The notes: generated by a model from the letters alone, not told the origin. A stretch of DNA of 64,000 nt from Oceanobacter mangrovi (GCF_019740315.1 NZ_JAHXZR010000009.1:124001-188000), one strand, 5' to 3'; positions 29,925 through 40,450 are shown, numbered from the stretch's first letter. Translations and numbers: made by a program.

Positions 29925-30412
29925 GGGCAGGCTCCATCTTGTCTGATGATTTGTCCAATCGCTGATATTTGAAAGGTGTAAACCCGATTACCGGTGCAGT
30001 AGGACTGTTGTAGTTTAATTGAACCGGTAGCGATTGCCCGGCCGGACTCGTCAAATCCGAATACGGTACCGGTACTCAGCTGGGCTGTCAGTGTGACATC
30101 ACTGTCGAGCGTGACGATGCGAAGGTCGACTGAACTACCACTCACGTGGATAGCCCAGCCATCGCTATAGGTAGGGTTACCATCAAACTCGACAGTAGAT
30201 GAGGTCGTAATGGCATGGTTACGAGCAAACTGCAGGTCAGTCTGCAGCTTGCGGGCCAGGCTTTCAGCCTGGCGATTGTTGTAGAAGTCTCTCATTGATG
30301 GCACAGCAATAGACGCCATAACTGCAAATACTGCAACGGTAATCATGAGCTCAATGAGTGTGAATCCGCGCAGTAAGGGCGCGAACCCACAGTTACGTGG
30401 CTGGGCTTCCAC
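29921..30412 (-). CDS. fimU: GspH/FimT-domain minor pilin (FimU type)
   Basis: 163 residues from GTG 30412, which overlaps the pilY1 stop as TAGTG and has GGAGGG 9 bases upstream. A longer frame to 30523 runs inside pilY1 and is unlikely. Prepilin site LLRG^FTLIELMITVAVF. Followed by the GspH-type segment SLARKLQTDLQFARNHAI and a C-terminal cysteine pair. Assigned FimU by position before pilV; FimT is the alternative. Confidence 0.8.
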   Translation of the reverse strand: MEAQPRNCGFAPLLRGFTLIELMITVAVFAVMASIAVPSMRDFYNNRQAESLARKLQTDLQFARNHAITTSSTVEFDGNPTYSDGWAIHVSGSSVDLRIVTLDSDVTLTAQLSTGTVFGFDESGRAIATGSIKLQQSYCTGNRVYTFQISAIGQIIRQDGACP

Positions 30413-33400
30413 TATTGCAATTCCCTCCAGTATGTTCTGACAACGGGTACTACTGGATCGACTGCAGAAATCGCTTCCAGACCAATGACGATGTTTCGAT
30501 CGGTGGATGTGTATGTTGCACAATCGTCGCCAGTACAGTCGTCATCTACCAGTAGTTCTTCTTCTTGATAGATAACAATCGGGCTGTCCTGAATTCCTGG
30601 CATTGTGGCGGTTGACTGGTTGACTGTCACTGTATCACTACCACTACCACTATCTGCATCACTTGTATCTGAACCATCGGAAATTTCATCTGTTTCTTCA
30701 GCGGTAGCTGTGGATGCGCTGGCATCATAGTTAATACTAAAGGTATAAACAGTACTTTCACCGATATCTGGTTCACAGCCTGAACTGGCTGTGGTTGATA
30801 CTGGTTTGTATGAAGTGAGATAGCTGGTACCACTCAGGGTGATAGCATCGGAGAGCACTTTTTCACCACTACCAGTCAACTCGTAATATCCGCCATTCAT
30901 ACGTTTGGTTTGCGAATAGGAGGCGAAGTTTTTCAGATCGGCCAGATCCGACTTACTCAAATTCGCATAGCTCTCTGGAGCACCGTCAACATCAAAATCA
31001 TTGATGATATAGACGTTGTCTACCGTTGTGGTATTTAGTGGGTGGGCACGGTAACCAGAGCCGATCACAATCTGATAACGACCTGCCTTGTAAGTAGTCT
31101 TCGAGTCCTCATCCAGGAAAGTACCGCGTTCGGTGTAGGATATATCAGGCGTACTGAAGAAACGAACATTGTTAACTTCAGTGTTATCATTGCCAAGATC
31201 AGCAATCACACCGCCGGTAGCCAGAGAGCTGGCATTAGCGGAATCCGAATCTGTTTGGGCAAGGTCGATACGCCAGATACGGCCACCGAGATCAGCGGTG
31301 TACAGGACATCAACGTCACCGTCACCGTCACTATCTACCGGTGTAATATCTGCCACAATACTGCTGGTCATAGCCGACAAGTTCAGGTCTGCACCAGAGT
31401 TGGAGGCTTTCCAGATCAGTTCTCCAGTCAGCGGGTCTACTATATAAATAGCGTTCCCCATTGTATGGTCGGTACGTTGAAGGTAGTCATCTTCGGCTTC
31501 ATCATAACCACCACCAAACACCAGTACATCTTTTTGCTCGCCGTTCCACAGAATGGTAATTGGAGTCATTTCTGACCAGGTCTGGCCCAGTTCGGTAAAG
31601 TCTCCTGATCCGCCTTCGATCGTCCATGCCAGTTTTGGTGCGTCCCGATCGGAAATATCCAGAGCGTAATAATTGCGGCCACCCCGGCGCATGCCAACGT
31701 AGATATAGGCTTTTTCATCAGAATCTATGATGTCATCGCGGTTGGTATCAATGTGGTAAGAGCTAATACGCCCGTCCAGCCCATATACCTTGTCGGTATC
31801 ATTTTGATAATACGCCAGGGCACTACCAAACAGATCCTTGGGAATAAAGGCAAATCGCTCCTTGGGGTTATTTTCTGCTGTGTCAAAAGCGTGCAGGTAG
31901 CCAGAGTTGGTTCCTACAAACATTGTAGTATCTGGTTCTACTTCGCCAGAAATGGTATTGGTTCGAGAACCATAGGTCAGCAGTACTGGCCGGCTGTGCA
32001 ACGGATCTTCCATCTCCCGGCGGGAGGTTGTAGTCGCAGAATCAGGATCATAGCCGGACAGCCAGGTCAGAACTTTGGTTAGCTCGTCTGAACTGAGATC
32101 CGCAAAAACAGACTGCGCCTTTAACGTGGTGTTGCTGGTGGATACTATATTTCCCGATGCTGTCAGGGTATTGCTGACCAAATTAGAAACAATAACCCTG
32201 GATGACGCATCGTCCAGACGGCGAGCAGCGCCGCCTTTGGTGACGGTCGAGCCATCTGGCGAATCTTCGCTTTCAGTCCAGTAGCTGATGGCGTTATCAG
32301 CAAAGTAGCCGGTTGTACTGTCTACTGCCAGATCGTCGTTGACGTCCCGAATATCACCGTTGGTATCAATTCGGTAGCGCTTGACGTTACCATCCCAGCC
32401 CGCTGTGGTTTTTGGGCCAAATACGGAATAGTAAAGTTGGTCCAGATGCTCCAGGTTGTTAAAAGCGTTAACCGTTACGGCTGGTGCTGCGAAGGTACCT
32501 GAAGTTGAGGTGATATTTTCAAATACCTTGGTGAGTGCGTCGCGCAATTCATCAGAGTCATCCCCTGCACCTGAAATACCACCGCCATAGGTTGCCATAT
32601 CGTTCAGGCGTTCTTCATAGTCACCGCCAATAAAACCACCAATAGTGTGCAGATAGATCGGTTGGTCACCATCAAACGATGTGCTGTTATCCCGGTGATA
32701 GATAGCGTATGCAAGCTCTTCGGCACATCCACCACTACCTGAGCAGCTGGTACTGAAGTCTGAATCATTAGGGAAGTCGGCAGACGGTAGTGCAGACAAC
32801 AGGGTATGAACATCCGAGTTGGAACTTGAGTCGCTGTTTGGCTCACCATCTGTAAACAAAACAATATGGTTACTTTGGCATTCATCGGTGATAGGCGAAA
32901 CATACGTGGTGCCGTCAAAGACATCATCCAGATTCAGGTACTCACTGCATGTCAAACCAGAGGTATCGTCAGTATCTGTGCTTGAATCTGTCTCGGTGAC
33001 AACAGTATAAGTGGTGGTGGTATATGCTGCGTACTGAGCCTGAGTGACTACTTTTTCAAGGGCCTTTTTGGTATTTCCACTCAGCTCATCCCAGGACTTG
33101 TAGGTACCGGTTGAAGAGTCAAATAATCGTTCCCAGTATCCAGAGTCAAGCAGAGACATAAACCAGGGAACCTCGCCCGCACCGTATTCGGCCTCTGTAA
33201 TTCCGTAGTCTCCCAGAATTTTATAGGCGTTACTGTCTTCAACAGAGGTGGTTGTTTCAACCGATTTACAGCTTTTACTCCAACCCCAGCCAGTACAGAC
33301 CTTTTCCGTCGTAGTCTGTGTTTTAGTGATGGTCAAGTCGCTGTAGGCTTTCCAGCTACTGAGATCAGAAGTCAGGAAGTAGGTTTCGAAATCGGCAGAG

Positions 33401-33978
33401 TGTTCGTCCAGTAATTGATACCACCAGGTAGCAGAGACATCGGTACTGGTCGTTTCAGTTGTTGTGGTTGTGCCAGTTCCAGAGCTCCCTGTTCCTGAAT
33501 CAGACCACACCATACATAGATTGGAATAGTCCGTGCTGGTACTACCAAATTCTTTCTCCCAGCCATTGTAAAACCGGGTCATTTCCATAACGCTTTCCGT
33601 GATGGGAGTGCCGCCGTTGGCTGAGTAATCGTTCAGTACCTCACGCACCATATTGCGTACACCGGTGTTGTCGATGGGGAGCATGGGGGTACTCAGCTTG
33701 CCGCCTTCTGAATTGCTGTTGAAGCGGGCAATGGCAATATTAATCCCGGAGGTGTTTGTGATTACGTCGCCTGCTACTTCTTGTACTACTGCCAGGCGGG
33801 TTGTTTTCACCCCATCCTGATAGGTGGTGTACCCCATACTGCCCGAGGTATCCATCAGGAAAACGACATTAGGCTGAGAGGTGCTTTGCTTGGCAACATA
33901 AATCTCAGTGTCATCAGCCAGTACTAGGCTGTTATGGAACAGCCCCAGCGTGATCAGTAGCAACCAATACAGTTTCAT
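30412..33978 (-). CDS. pilY1: PilY1-like pilus tip adhesin
   Basis: 1188 residues from ATG 33978, chosen for AAGGAGGGGG just upstream. Signal peptide 1-21. N-terminal von Willebrand A domain with MIDAS DTSGS at 43-47 and a long Ser/Thr-rich insert with CSGSGGC-type cysteines. The C-terminal half is a PilY1 beta-propeller with Ca-binding loops DTNRDDIIDSDE (~745) and DSDGDGDVDVLY (~882). Required for pilus biogenesis, adhesion and surface sensing in Pseudomonas. Encoded inside the minor-pilin operon. Confidence 0.92.
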   Translation of the reverse strand: MKLYWLLLITLGLFHNSLVLADDTEIYVAKQSTSQPNVVFLMDTSGSMGYTTYQDGVKTTRLAVVQEVAGDVITNTSGINIAIARFNSNSEGGKLSTPMLPIDNTGVRNMVREVLNDYSANGGTPITESVMEMTRFYNGWEKEFGSTSTDYSNLCMVWSDSGTGSSGTGTTTTTETTSTDVSATWWYQLLDEHSADFETYFLTSDLSSWKAYSDLTITKTQTTTEKVCTGWGWSKSCKSVETTTSVEDSNAYKILGDYGITEAEYGAGEVPWFMSLLDSGYWERLFDSSTGTYKSWDELSGNTKKALEKVVTQAQYAAYTTTTYTVVTETDSSTDTDDTSGLTCSEYLNLDDVFDGTTYVSPITDECQSNHIVLFTDGEPNSDSSSNSDVHTLLSALPSADFPNDSDFSTSCSGSGGCAEELAYAIYHRDNSTSFDGDQPIYLHTIGGFIGGDYEERLNDMATYGGGISGAGDDSDELRDALTKVFENITSTSGTFAAPAVTVNAFNNLEHLDQLYYSVFGPKTTAGWDGNVKRYRIDTNGDIRDVNDDLAVDSTTGYFADNAISYWTESEDSPDGSTVTKGGAARRLDDASSRVIVSNLVSNTLTASGNIVSTSNTTLKAQSVFADLSSDELTKVLTWLSGYDPDSATTTSRREMEDPLHSRPVLLTYGSRTNTISGEVEPDTTMFVGTNSGYLHAFDTAENNPKERFAFIPKDLFGSALAYYQNDTDKVYGLDGRISSYHIDTNRDDIIDSDEKAYIYVGMRRGGRNYYALDISDRDAPKLAWTIEGGSGDFTELGQTWSEMTPITILWNGEQKDVLVFGGGYDEAEDDYLQRTDHTMGNAIYIVDPLTGELIWKASNSGADLNLSAMTSSIVADITPVDSDGDGDVDVLYTADLGGRIWRIDLAQTDSDSANASSLATGGVIADLGNDNTEVNNVRFFSTPDISYTERGTFLDEDSKTTYKAGRYQIVIGSGYRAHPLNTTTVDNVYIINDFDVDGAPESYANLSKSDLADLKNFASYSQTKRMNGGYYELTGSGEKVLSDAITLSGTSYLTSYKPVSTTASSGCEPDIGESTVYTFSINYDASASTATAEETDEISDGSDTSDADSGSGSDTVTVNQSTATMPGIQDSPIVIYQEEELLVDDDCTGDDCATYTSTDRNIVIGLEAISAVDPVVPVVRTYWRELQ

Positions 33979-33988
33979 GGCCCCCTCC

Positions 33989-34327
33989 TTAATAAACGTC
34001 GGTCGGATGACCGCCAAAATTGATGTAGTCAACAGTACTGTTTTGTTGATCGATACCAACAAAGATGACGCTGCTATTTTTCCTCAGATAGAGCTCACTG
34101 GCACGGGACAGGTCAATAGTTTGCTGCTTTTCCATTAACTCTGTATCACTCGTGATTGAAAAGGACTGCTTACTACACTCTCCGCATAAGTAAGCTGTAA
34201 TTCCCTCTCGTGAAAAAGTAATCAGCTGATCTGGTGTTATATGGTACTCGACGTGCTGATTGGTCTGTGCATGGGCGTGAATAGCGCTGAATAAGATAAG
34301 CGCAGATGTAATCCGGAATTTATTCAT
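33989..34327 (-). CDS. Unrecognised small secreted protein in the pilus operon
   Basis: 112 residues. Signal peptide ending AHA (cleavage ~residue 20), so the mature protein is ~92 residues, with a close cysteine pair (CGEC). AGGAGA lies 6 bases before the ATG. No prepilin motif. It ends 11 bases before pilY1 and follows pilX, so it is surely cotranscribed. In Pseudomonas the small PilY2 gene lies on the other side of pilY1; I cannot show homology. A PilY1 partner is a guess from position. Confidence 0.6.
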   Translation of the reverse strand: MNKFRITSALILFSAIHAHAQTNQHVEYHITPDQLITFSREGITAYLCGECSKQSFSITSDTELMEKQQTIDLSRASELYLRKNSSVIFVGIDQQNSTVDYINFGGHPTDVY

Positions 34328-34342
34328 GGGGTTCTCCTGTGC

Positions 34343-34936
34343 TTATTGGCTGGCTGCGCCTTCAATCAATAACCCGACCTGGACTGAGGACGTAATATTG
34401 CCGCTTTTGTCAGTTGCTGTGGTTGTCATGATATAGGGATATTTTTGAGATACTCCAGACGAGTTATCTTTATTGTTTTTTACCGCGTAATTTCCTGTAT
34501 TGCTGGAAGAGTCCTGAGCTATATCAGATGCATAGACAATTGAGGCGCTAACACTATTAACCGCATTGAGCTTGCTGATGCTAGGCTCTTCCCAGTTATA
34601 GGACTCAGAACTGAATGGATTAATACTGGCCTGGCGATACAGCAGATCATCCGTTTCTGTACCGTTATTGACCTGTTCCGAGATGGACTGATTTTCCTTG
34701 TTACGTAATGCGGCGAGCCTATCTCTGGAGCTGTTTTCAAGATTTGAAAAAGCGCGATCACCAAAGCTGTTAGCGGCAGCTAATACCTGCTTTTCAGTAC
34801 TCAGGTTGTTGACCATTCGAACCTGAAGAGTGCTTTGCTGCATCGCAACGGTTGCTACAACAGTGATTGCCGTTAGTACCGCCAGACTGACCAGCAGGGC
34901 GGAGCCACGCTGGACGTATGAGATTCGATGTTTCAT
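34343..34936 (-). CDS. pilX: PilX-like minor pilin
   Basis: 197 residues. Starts MKHRISYVQRG^SALLVSLAVL, a PilX-type N-terminus: prepilin peptidase site, then a hydrophobic helix without Glu at mature position 5 (Val instead). VRMVNNLSTEKQVLAAANSFGDRAF matches the conserved PilX segment. The rest is polar and Ser/Asn-rich. AAGGG precedes the ATG. Lies upstream of the small secreted gene and pilY1. Confidence 0.8.
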   Translation of the reverse strand: MKHRISYVQRGSALLVSLAVLTAITVVATVAMQQSTLQVRMVNNLSTEKQVLAAANSFGDRAFSNLENSSRDRLAALRNKENQSISEQVNNGTETDDLLYRQASINPFSSESYNWEEPSISKLNAVNSVSASIVYASDIAQDSSSNTGNYAVKNNKDNSSGVSQKYPYIMTTTATDKSGNITSSVQVGLLIEGAASQ

Positions 34937-35038
34937 ACAACTACCCTTGCTTGGGGATTTTTTACATTGTCAGATTATCTGAGTGTCGGCGATAAGCTAC
35001 TACTGGCAGATTAATGGCTCGAAAGCTTCGACAAGCGG

Positions 35039-35623
35039 CTAGTTACAGGGGATATCCTTGCCGTCTGCGGTTTCTGGCAGGCCATTGTTATTACTGTCGG
35101 CTCCGCGCCGGATGCGGCCTTGCAGTGAGATGATGGCAACGTTGCCGTAAGTGTCATTTTGTAAGCCTTTACGGCAATAGCTGAATGAACCGTTATAGCC
35201 ACCGGCAGCTCCGGTTGATCGGAATGAGATGGCGTTACGTGGGTAATCTCTCAGCACGCTGGCGTCAGCAGCAGGCACGATCTGAACGGCCCAATCATTG
35301 CCATCAAGAATCTGGTTGCGGTTGTAGTCTGCGAACAGGGTCAGCTGCTCGTTCCAGCTACGTTGGCATTGCAAGCTATTATCGAGTGGGCACAGGGTAT
35401 GGGGAATCGAAGTGCTGATGGCCAGCGTTCGTGCTGCGCTAATGGATGTGATGACCTTGTCGAAGTCGGCGCTGGCATCGGTCCTCTCCAGCATGGTGGA
35501 AAGCGAGGGAGCTCCAACGCTGACCAGCAGGGTAAATACCAGCAAGGTCACCATCAGCTCGATGAGGGTCAACCCCTGCTGCCGTTTGTAGCCTGATGAG
35601 TTAAAAGAATTTGCAGCAAGCAT
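35039..35623 (-). CDS. fimT: GspH/FimT-domain pilin (FimT type)
   Basis: 194 residues. Prepilin site RQQG^LTLIELMVTLLVF, Glu5 present, then the GspH pattern (DKVITSISAARTLAIS, CPLDNSLQCQRSWNEQLTLF in part). AGGGAGG gives a strong ribosome binding site. First pilin after pilR, the place of fimT in Pseudomonas. Four cysteines in the mature part. FimU assignment is the alternative. Confidence 0.82.
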   Translation of the reverse strand: MLAANSFNSSGYKRQQGLTLIELMVTLLVFTLLVSVGAPSLSTMLERTDASADFDKVITSISAARTLAISTSIPHTLCPLDNSLQCQRSWNEQLTLFADYNRNQILDGNDWAVQIVPAADASVLRDYPRNAISFRSTGAAGGYNGSFSYCRKGLQNDTYGNVAIISLQGRIRRGADSNNNGLPETADGKDIPCN

Positions 35624-35734
35624 GCTTCGTCCTCCCTGACGATCACTGCTGATGCATTATTCTCTGTTGCGGAGCGGCGCTTGTCTCTCAGGCAACCGAC
35701 TGAGTTCGGCGAAATTTTTGCTGGTACTTTTTTC

Positions 35735-37099
35735 CTAGTCGATATCGAGTTTTTTACAGCGGTATCTCAATGCCCGAAAGCTGATACCGAGTTTTTCGGC
35801 GGCGGCGGTTTTGTTCCAGCGGGTCACTTCGAGTGCCTGCATAATGGCTCTACGCTCAATGTTTTCCAGATAAGCCTCGAGATTATTGGTCTCAATGGTT
35901 TCTTCCTGCTGGTCATAGATGGCGCTTGCCGGGTCATGGTTACTGGCACTGTCGGTACGCAGGTTCAGGTCTGCCAGTGCAATTTCATCGCCTTCCGCCA
36001 TAGTAACCGCACGCTGGAGGATGTTTTCCAGTTCCCGTACGTTACCTGGGTAGGAATAGGCCAGCAGCCCTTGCATCGCATCCTGGCTGACAGAAGAGGC
36101 TGGCATGCCCCATTCCCGGCTGTATTTGGTAATAAAGTGATTCACCAGCGTGGGGATGTCTTCACGGCGTTCACTCAGGCGTGGCACTGCAATCTGGATG
36201 ACGTCGAGGCGGAAATACAAATCCTGGCGGAAGGTTTCGGCTTCGACCATGGCTTCGAGATTTTTGTGGCTGGCACTGAGAATTCGAACGTCGATATTTT
36301 CCTCATGCTCACTGCCGACCGAACGAATGGCCTTTTCCTGAATGACTCGCAACAGCTTGGCTTGCATGTCGAGCGGCAATTCGGCGACTTCGTCGAGAAA
36401 CAGGGTGCCACCTTCAGCGGCCTTGAAGAAACCTTCTTTATCACTGCTGGCACCGGTAAAGGCGCCGCGTTTGTGGCCAAAGAATTCGCTTTCCATCAAA
36501 TCTTTTGGGATGGCACCGCAGTTCACCGGAATAAAAGGTTTATCCGCCCGTGAACTCTGGTGGTGGATCAAGCGGGCTACGAGTTCCTTACCGGTACCGG
36601 ATTCACCAAAAATAAACACTGGCGCCTGGGTGCGGGCGACTTTCTGGATGCGATCCTTGAGTTGCAACATGGCAGCGGATTTACCCAACAGGGCATCGCT
36701 GGATGGCAGTGACTCCAGATGAATCGGCACCTTGCTGAGCCGCAGTGCGGCTTCAGATAGCTCACGTAAACGATTGATGTCGATCGGCTTGGCGACGACG
36801 TCGAAGGCGCCAGCCTTGAGTGCATTGACGGCCATGTCCATGCTGCCATAAGCAGTTATCATGGCGACGGGCATGTCGGAATAGCGAGCGTGGCACAGTT
36901 GGATAATTTCCAGGCCATTACCGTCAGGCAATTTCATATCGGTGAGGCAGAAATGATAACTGCGTTCTGACAGCAGTTTCAGGGCTTCACTGACCGTGCC
37001 AGCCAGATAGCAGTCCACATCCATCCGTGACAGCGTCATGCTGATCAGCTGGCGGATGTCTGGTTCATCATCAATGATGAGGGCAGAATAGGTTTTCAT
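35735..37099 (-). CDS. pilR: Sigma-54-dependent response regulator PilR
   Basis: 454 residues. NtrC-type activator. Receiver domain 1-~120 with phospho-acceptor Asp54 (LTDMKLPDG). AAA+ domain with Walker [15 protein letters not shown] loop that touches sigma-54 and Walker [14 protein letters not shown]-terminal Fis-type HTH ([20 protein letters not shown]). In Pseudomonas it drives pilA with RpoN. Overlaps pilS by ATGA. Confidence 0.95.
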   Translation of the reverse strand: MKTYSALIIDDEPDIRQLISMTLSRMDVDCYLAGTVSEALKLLSERSYHFCLTDMKLPDGNGLEIIQLCHARYSDMPVAMITAYGSMDMAVNALKAGAFDVVAKPIDINRLRELSEAALRLSKVPIHLESLPSSDALLGKSAAMLQLKDRIQKVARTQAPVFIFGESGTGKELVARLIHHQSSRADKPFIPVNCGAIPKDLMESEFFGHKRGAFTGASSDKEGFFKAAEGGTLFLDEVAELPLDMQAKLLRVIQEKAIRSVGSEHEENIDVRILSASHKNLEAMVEAETFRQDLYFRLDVIQIAVPRLSERREDIPTLVNHFITKYSREWGMPASSVSQDAMQGLLAYSYPGNVRELENILQRAVTMAEGDEIALADLNLRTDSASNHDPASAIYDQQEETIETNNLEAYLENIERRAIMQALEVTRWNKTAAAEKLGISFRALRYRCKKLDID

Positions 37100-38637
37100 G
37101 CGGTGTTTTCCATGTTCAACATCAAACGGAAACAGGAGCCCGTCGGGATTCTCAGATACTGGATACTGGCTCGATTGGCCTCCGCCAATTCGCGACAGAG
37201 GTAAAGCCCCAGGCCGGTACCATTATGTTCGGTGGTAAAAAATGGCTCAAACAAATGCTCAGCCTGTTCGTCATCGATGCCGCTGCCATTGTCCATGACG
37301 TCCAGCTGGATGCGTTTACCATCCAGCAGCTCGGCTGAAATGACCAGGCGGGCGTCGTTGGGGTGTTGTTTGAGCGCATAACGCAGGCCGTTGGCACAGA
37401 GATTATGCAGGATTTGCTGTAAATGATCCGGATCGACGCTACACAAGAGGTCATCGTCACAGTAAATCAGGAGGTGATAGTCCTTGTCGCGATTAAGGCC
37501 GTCAAATTGTTCACGGAAATGATCCAGCCAGGGGCGCAAGCGCATCTGCTCGGTAACCGGCTGGCGTTTGCGGCTGAGCTGCAGAATATCCTCAACTGTG
37601 CGATTAATCCGCAGGCAGTGCTGTTCAATGACCTGGCAAAGATATAGCTCGTCATCTTTCAGATAATCGGTTTCTGCCAGTAACTGGCTGGCCTGCCGCA
37701 GTGCAGATAATGGGTTGCGAATTTCATGGGCGATGCTGGCGGTCAGGCGACCGAGAGAGGCCAGTTTAAGCTGCTGGGCGGCACTGGCGAGTTGGGTCTG
37801 GTCTTCCATGTAAATCAGATAGTCGTCGGCTTCGGAGCCTGCAAGTGGCATTTTTTTGGCTTGCAGACGGACATCGGTGGTTTGAATCAGCCGCCGACCT
37901 TCAGGGCCTGAAAACAGTTCTCGCAGGGCGTCGGGTAAGGGATCCCCATTTTGCAGGTTGAACCACTCGCGGGCTTTCTGGTTATGGAAAATAATCTGAT
38001 CATGGCGATCACAGGCAATTAGACCATTGGGCAGGTCTGCCAGTGCCTGCCAGCTGATGTTGCGCAGTTTTCTCAGGTAACTGGTCTGGGACGTGGCCAG
38101 CTCCAGCGCACTGTTGAGTTTGCGTGACAGCGCCTGGGTCAGTCCTGCCAGCAGAAAGCAAATAAACCCGAACATGCCGGAGTTGAGCAATTGGCCGGAA
38201 TCATAGCGTTCGGGCAATAAATGCTGGATCAGCAGGGTCGCCAGTGTGGTCCAGGCCGCTACGGCAAAGCCCAGCAAGCCGGGGGCGATCAGGTTGGCAA
38301 CGACCACCGACACCAGAATCAGGCTGGAAAAGCCGGTGTCCAAGCCACCGGAAGAAAACATCAACACCGTCAGCAGTGCGGTTTCGAGGAAAAAATAGCT
38401 GGTGGCCTGCTGAACATTTGGGCTCAACGCGGCAATAGCGACAAAACTGGCGGCGACAATCACATAGAGGATGGTGGCGATCAGGCTGGCAGTAATGGCT
38501 TCGTGGCCAATCAGAGTGCCGTCCGGGTCGATGGAGTGCAGCACCATGATGATGAGGGAAATCCCTAACGAGTAGTAACTATAAAGCTTCAGCAATCGAT
38601 TGCCGTTTACAATCAGATCGCCAATGTTGTTCGACAT
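37096..38637 (-). CDS. pilS: Sensor histidine kinase PilS
   Basis: 513 residues from ATG 38637 (AGGA 8 bases upstream); the frame continues upstream without family-like sequence. Six N-terminal membrane helices (~20-190) as in PilS, a PAS-like linker, HisKA with [15 protein letters not shown] (His ~304) and an HATPase domain with DNGSGI and [16 protein letters not shown]. Phosphorylates PilR; in Pseudomonas it senses pilin level in the membrane. Divergent from nadE. Confidence 0.94.
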   Translation of the reverse strand: MSNNIGDLIVNGNRLLKLYSYYSLGISLIIMVLHSIDPDGTLIGHEAITASLIATILYVIVAASFVAIAALSPNVQQATSYFFLETALLTVLMFSSGGLDTGFSSLILVSVVVANLIAPGLLGFAVAAWTTLATLLIQHLLPERYDSGQLLNSGMFGFICFLLAGLTQALSRKLNSALELATSQTSYLRKLRNISWQALADLPNGLIACDRHDQIIFHNQKAREWFNLQNGDPLPDALRELFSGPEGRRLIQTTDVRLQAKKMPLAGSEADDYLIYMEDQTQLASAAQQLKLASLGRLTASIAHEIRNPLSALRQASQLLAETDYLKDDELYLCQVIEQHCLRINRTVEDILQLSRKRQPVTEQMRLRPWLDHFREQFDGLNRDKDYHLLIYCDDDLLCSVDPDHLQQILHNLCANGLRYALKQHPNDARLVISAELLDGKRIQLDVMDNGSGIDDEQAEHLFEPFFTTEHNGTGLGLYLCRELAEANRASIQYLRIPTGSCFRLMLNMENTA

Positions 38638-38691
38638 AAAATCATTCCTGACATAATCCTTTCCCTGGCAGTGTTTGCTTGCTACCCGGAA

Positions 38692-38713
38692 TTTCCCGAC
38701 AATAGCCGGGAAA
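38692..38713. repeat. Inverted repeat in the pilS-nadE divergent region
   Basis: TTTCCCG and CGGGAAA pair around an 8-base centre, 25 bases ahead of nadE. Could be an operator or leader hairpin. No protein site recognised. Confidence 0.35.
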
Positions 38714-38737
38714 AGTATCAGAAGGTAACCCGACAGC

Positions 38738-40372
38738 ATGACAGAGTCACTTCTCATTGCGATGGCGCAGTGTAATTTCCTGGTTGGCGACATCGACGGC
38801 AACTGTGATCGCATGATCTCGGAAGTCTCGGCAGCACGCCAGCGCGGCGCGCGCGTGATTGTATTTTCCGAGCTGGCACTGACCGGTTACCCGCCTGAAG
38901 ACCTGCTGCTGCGGCCAAGTCTGCAACTGCGGATAGAGGCTGCCTTACAGCGTTTGATGGCCGCCAGCGATGGCATTGCCATCGTGACGGGATATCCGTG
39001 GCGTGAAGCGGATCAGCTGTTTAACTGCGCCAGTGTTTTGCTGGATGGCGCGTCACTGGGGCGTTACGCCAAGCAGTGCCTGCCGAACTATCAGGTGTTT
39101 GATGAGAAGCGTTATTTTGCCACTGGCGATGACGCTCTGGTTGTGACGGTTGATGGCGTATCACTGGGCCTGACCATCTGTGAGGATATCTGGCACCAAG
39201 AGCCGGTTGATCAGGCGGTGGCTGCCGGAGCTGAAGTTATCCTCAACCTCAATGCCTCCCCTTACCACATTGGCAAGCAGGAAGAGCGCATGGGCTTGCT
39301 GCGTCAGCATTGCCAGCGTCATGGAGTGCCGGTGGTTTACGTGAATCAGGTGGGCGGTCAGGACGAACTGGTGTTCGATGGTGCTTCGTTTGCCATGAAC
39401 GCCCGTGGTGAATGTGTCGCCCAGTTGCCGGAATATGTCGAAGGGCATGGCGACCTGAGCTTTCAGAATGGCGATCTGACCGCTGTGGTTGCGGATACAC
39501 CGGCGATTGCGCACCAGTTTGAGCTGGCCAGTCTTTATGGGGCGCTGGTGTTGGGGGTGCGGGACTACGTTAACAAAAACCGCTTCAAAGGCGTGGTGTT
39601 GGGGTTGTCTGGCGGTATCGATTCAGCATTGACGCTGGCGATTGCGGTGGATGCGCTTGGCGCTGATCGGGTGCAGGCCTTTATGATGCCGTTCCGTTAC
39701 ACCTCGGATATGAGCAAGCAGGACGCCGCCTTGCAGGCAGAGAAAATGGGCGTGCGTTATGAGTCGATTTCCATTGCCCCGATGTACGAAGCCTTTATGG
39801 AATCGCTGGCAGGTGAGTTTGCCGGGTTGGCGGTTGATACCACCGAAGAAAACCTGCAGTCCCGTTGCCGCGGTGTTGTTCTGATGGCCGTCTCCAACAA
39901 GACCGGCTACATGGTGCTGACTACTGGCAACAAGAGCGAAATGGCGGTGGGTTATGCCACTCTGTATGGCGACATGGCTGGTGGCTATGGCGCTTTGAAA
40001 GACGTTTACAAAACCCGCGTATTCGAACTGGCACGCTACCGTAATTCACTGGCCGATGGTGAAGTGATTCCCCAGCGCGTGATTGATCGTCCGCCGTCTG
40101 CGGAACTGGCACCGGGCCAGATTGATGAAGACAGTTTGCCTGCCTATCCGGTGCTGGACGTGATCCTGGAAAGCTATATCGAACGGGATATGAGCGCGGA
40201 AGATATTATTGCCGCCGGTTTCCTGCGCGAAGATGTCATGCGGGTGGTGCGGCTGGTGGACGTGAATGAATACAAACGTCGTCAGGCCCCGGTTGGGGTG
40301 CGGGTGACCAGCCGTGGCTTTGGCCGCGATCGTCGTTATCCAATCACCAATGGCTGGAAAGCCGGTATTTGA
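38738..40372 (+). CDS. nadE: Glutamine-dependent NAD+ synthase
   Basis: 544 residues. Converts nicotinate adenine dinucleotide to NAD+ with ATP and glutamine. N-terminal nitrilase-type glutaminase (1-~260) with the catalytic Glu in FSELALTGYPPEDLL, Lys in AKQCLPNYQVFDEKRY and Cys in LTICEDIW. C-terminal synthetase with the ATP loop GLSGGIDSALTLA. Complete, two-domain form. Single gene between pilS and its own terminator. Confidence 0.96.
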   Translation: MTESLLIAMAQCNFLVGDIDGNCDRMISEVSAARQRGARVIVFSELALTGYPPEDLLLRPSLQLRIEAALQRLMAASDGIAIVTGYPWREADQLFNCASVLLDGASLGRYAKQCLPNYQVFDEKRYFATGDDALVVTVDGVSLGLTICEDIWHQEPVDQAVAAGAEVILNLNASPYHIGKQEERMGLLRQHCQRHGVPVVYVNQVGGQDELVFDGASFAMNARGECVAQLPEYVEGHGDLSFQNGDLTAVVADTPAIAHQFELASLYGALVLGVRDYVNKNRFKGVVLGLSGGIDSALTLAIAVDALGADRVQAFMMPFRYTSDMSKQDAALQAEKMGVRYESISIAPMYEAFMESLAGEFAGLAVDTTEENLQSRCRGVVLMAVSNKTGYMVLTTGNKSEMAVGYATLYGDMAGGYGALKDVYKTRVFELARYRNSLADGEVIPQRVIDRPPSAELAPGQIDEDSLPAYPVLDVILESYIERDMSAEDIIAAGFLREDVMRVVRLVDVNEYKRRQAPVGVRVTSRGFGRDRRYPITNGWKAGI

Positions 40373-40396
40373 TTGCCTGGCCAGTTGGTTAGCAGT

Positions 40397-40432
40397 AATA
40401 AAAAACGGCGCTGATTTGCGCCGTTTTTTATT
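40397..40432. terminator. Bidirectional terminator between nadE and bamD
   Basis: AATAAAAAACGGCGC and GCGCCGTTTTTTATT pair around TGATTT. A- and T-tracts on both flanks serve the two convergent genes. Confidence 0.92.
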
Positions 40433-40450
40433 GTCAGAGCGAAAATAATA

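Noticed and set aside
30412-30523. Longer fimU starting at 30523
   Set aside because: The added 37 residues lie inside pilY1, are Arg/His/Ser/Cys-rich and would precede the prepilin leader; GTG 30412 has a good ribosome site and overlaps the pilY1 stop.
35624-35734. Sigma-54 promoter for fimT, expected near pilR
   Set aside because: No GG-N10-GC pattern with TGGCAC/TTGCA flanks on the minus strand.
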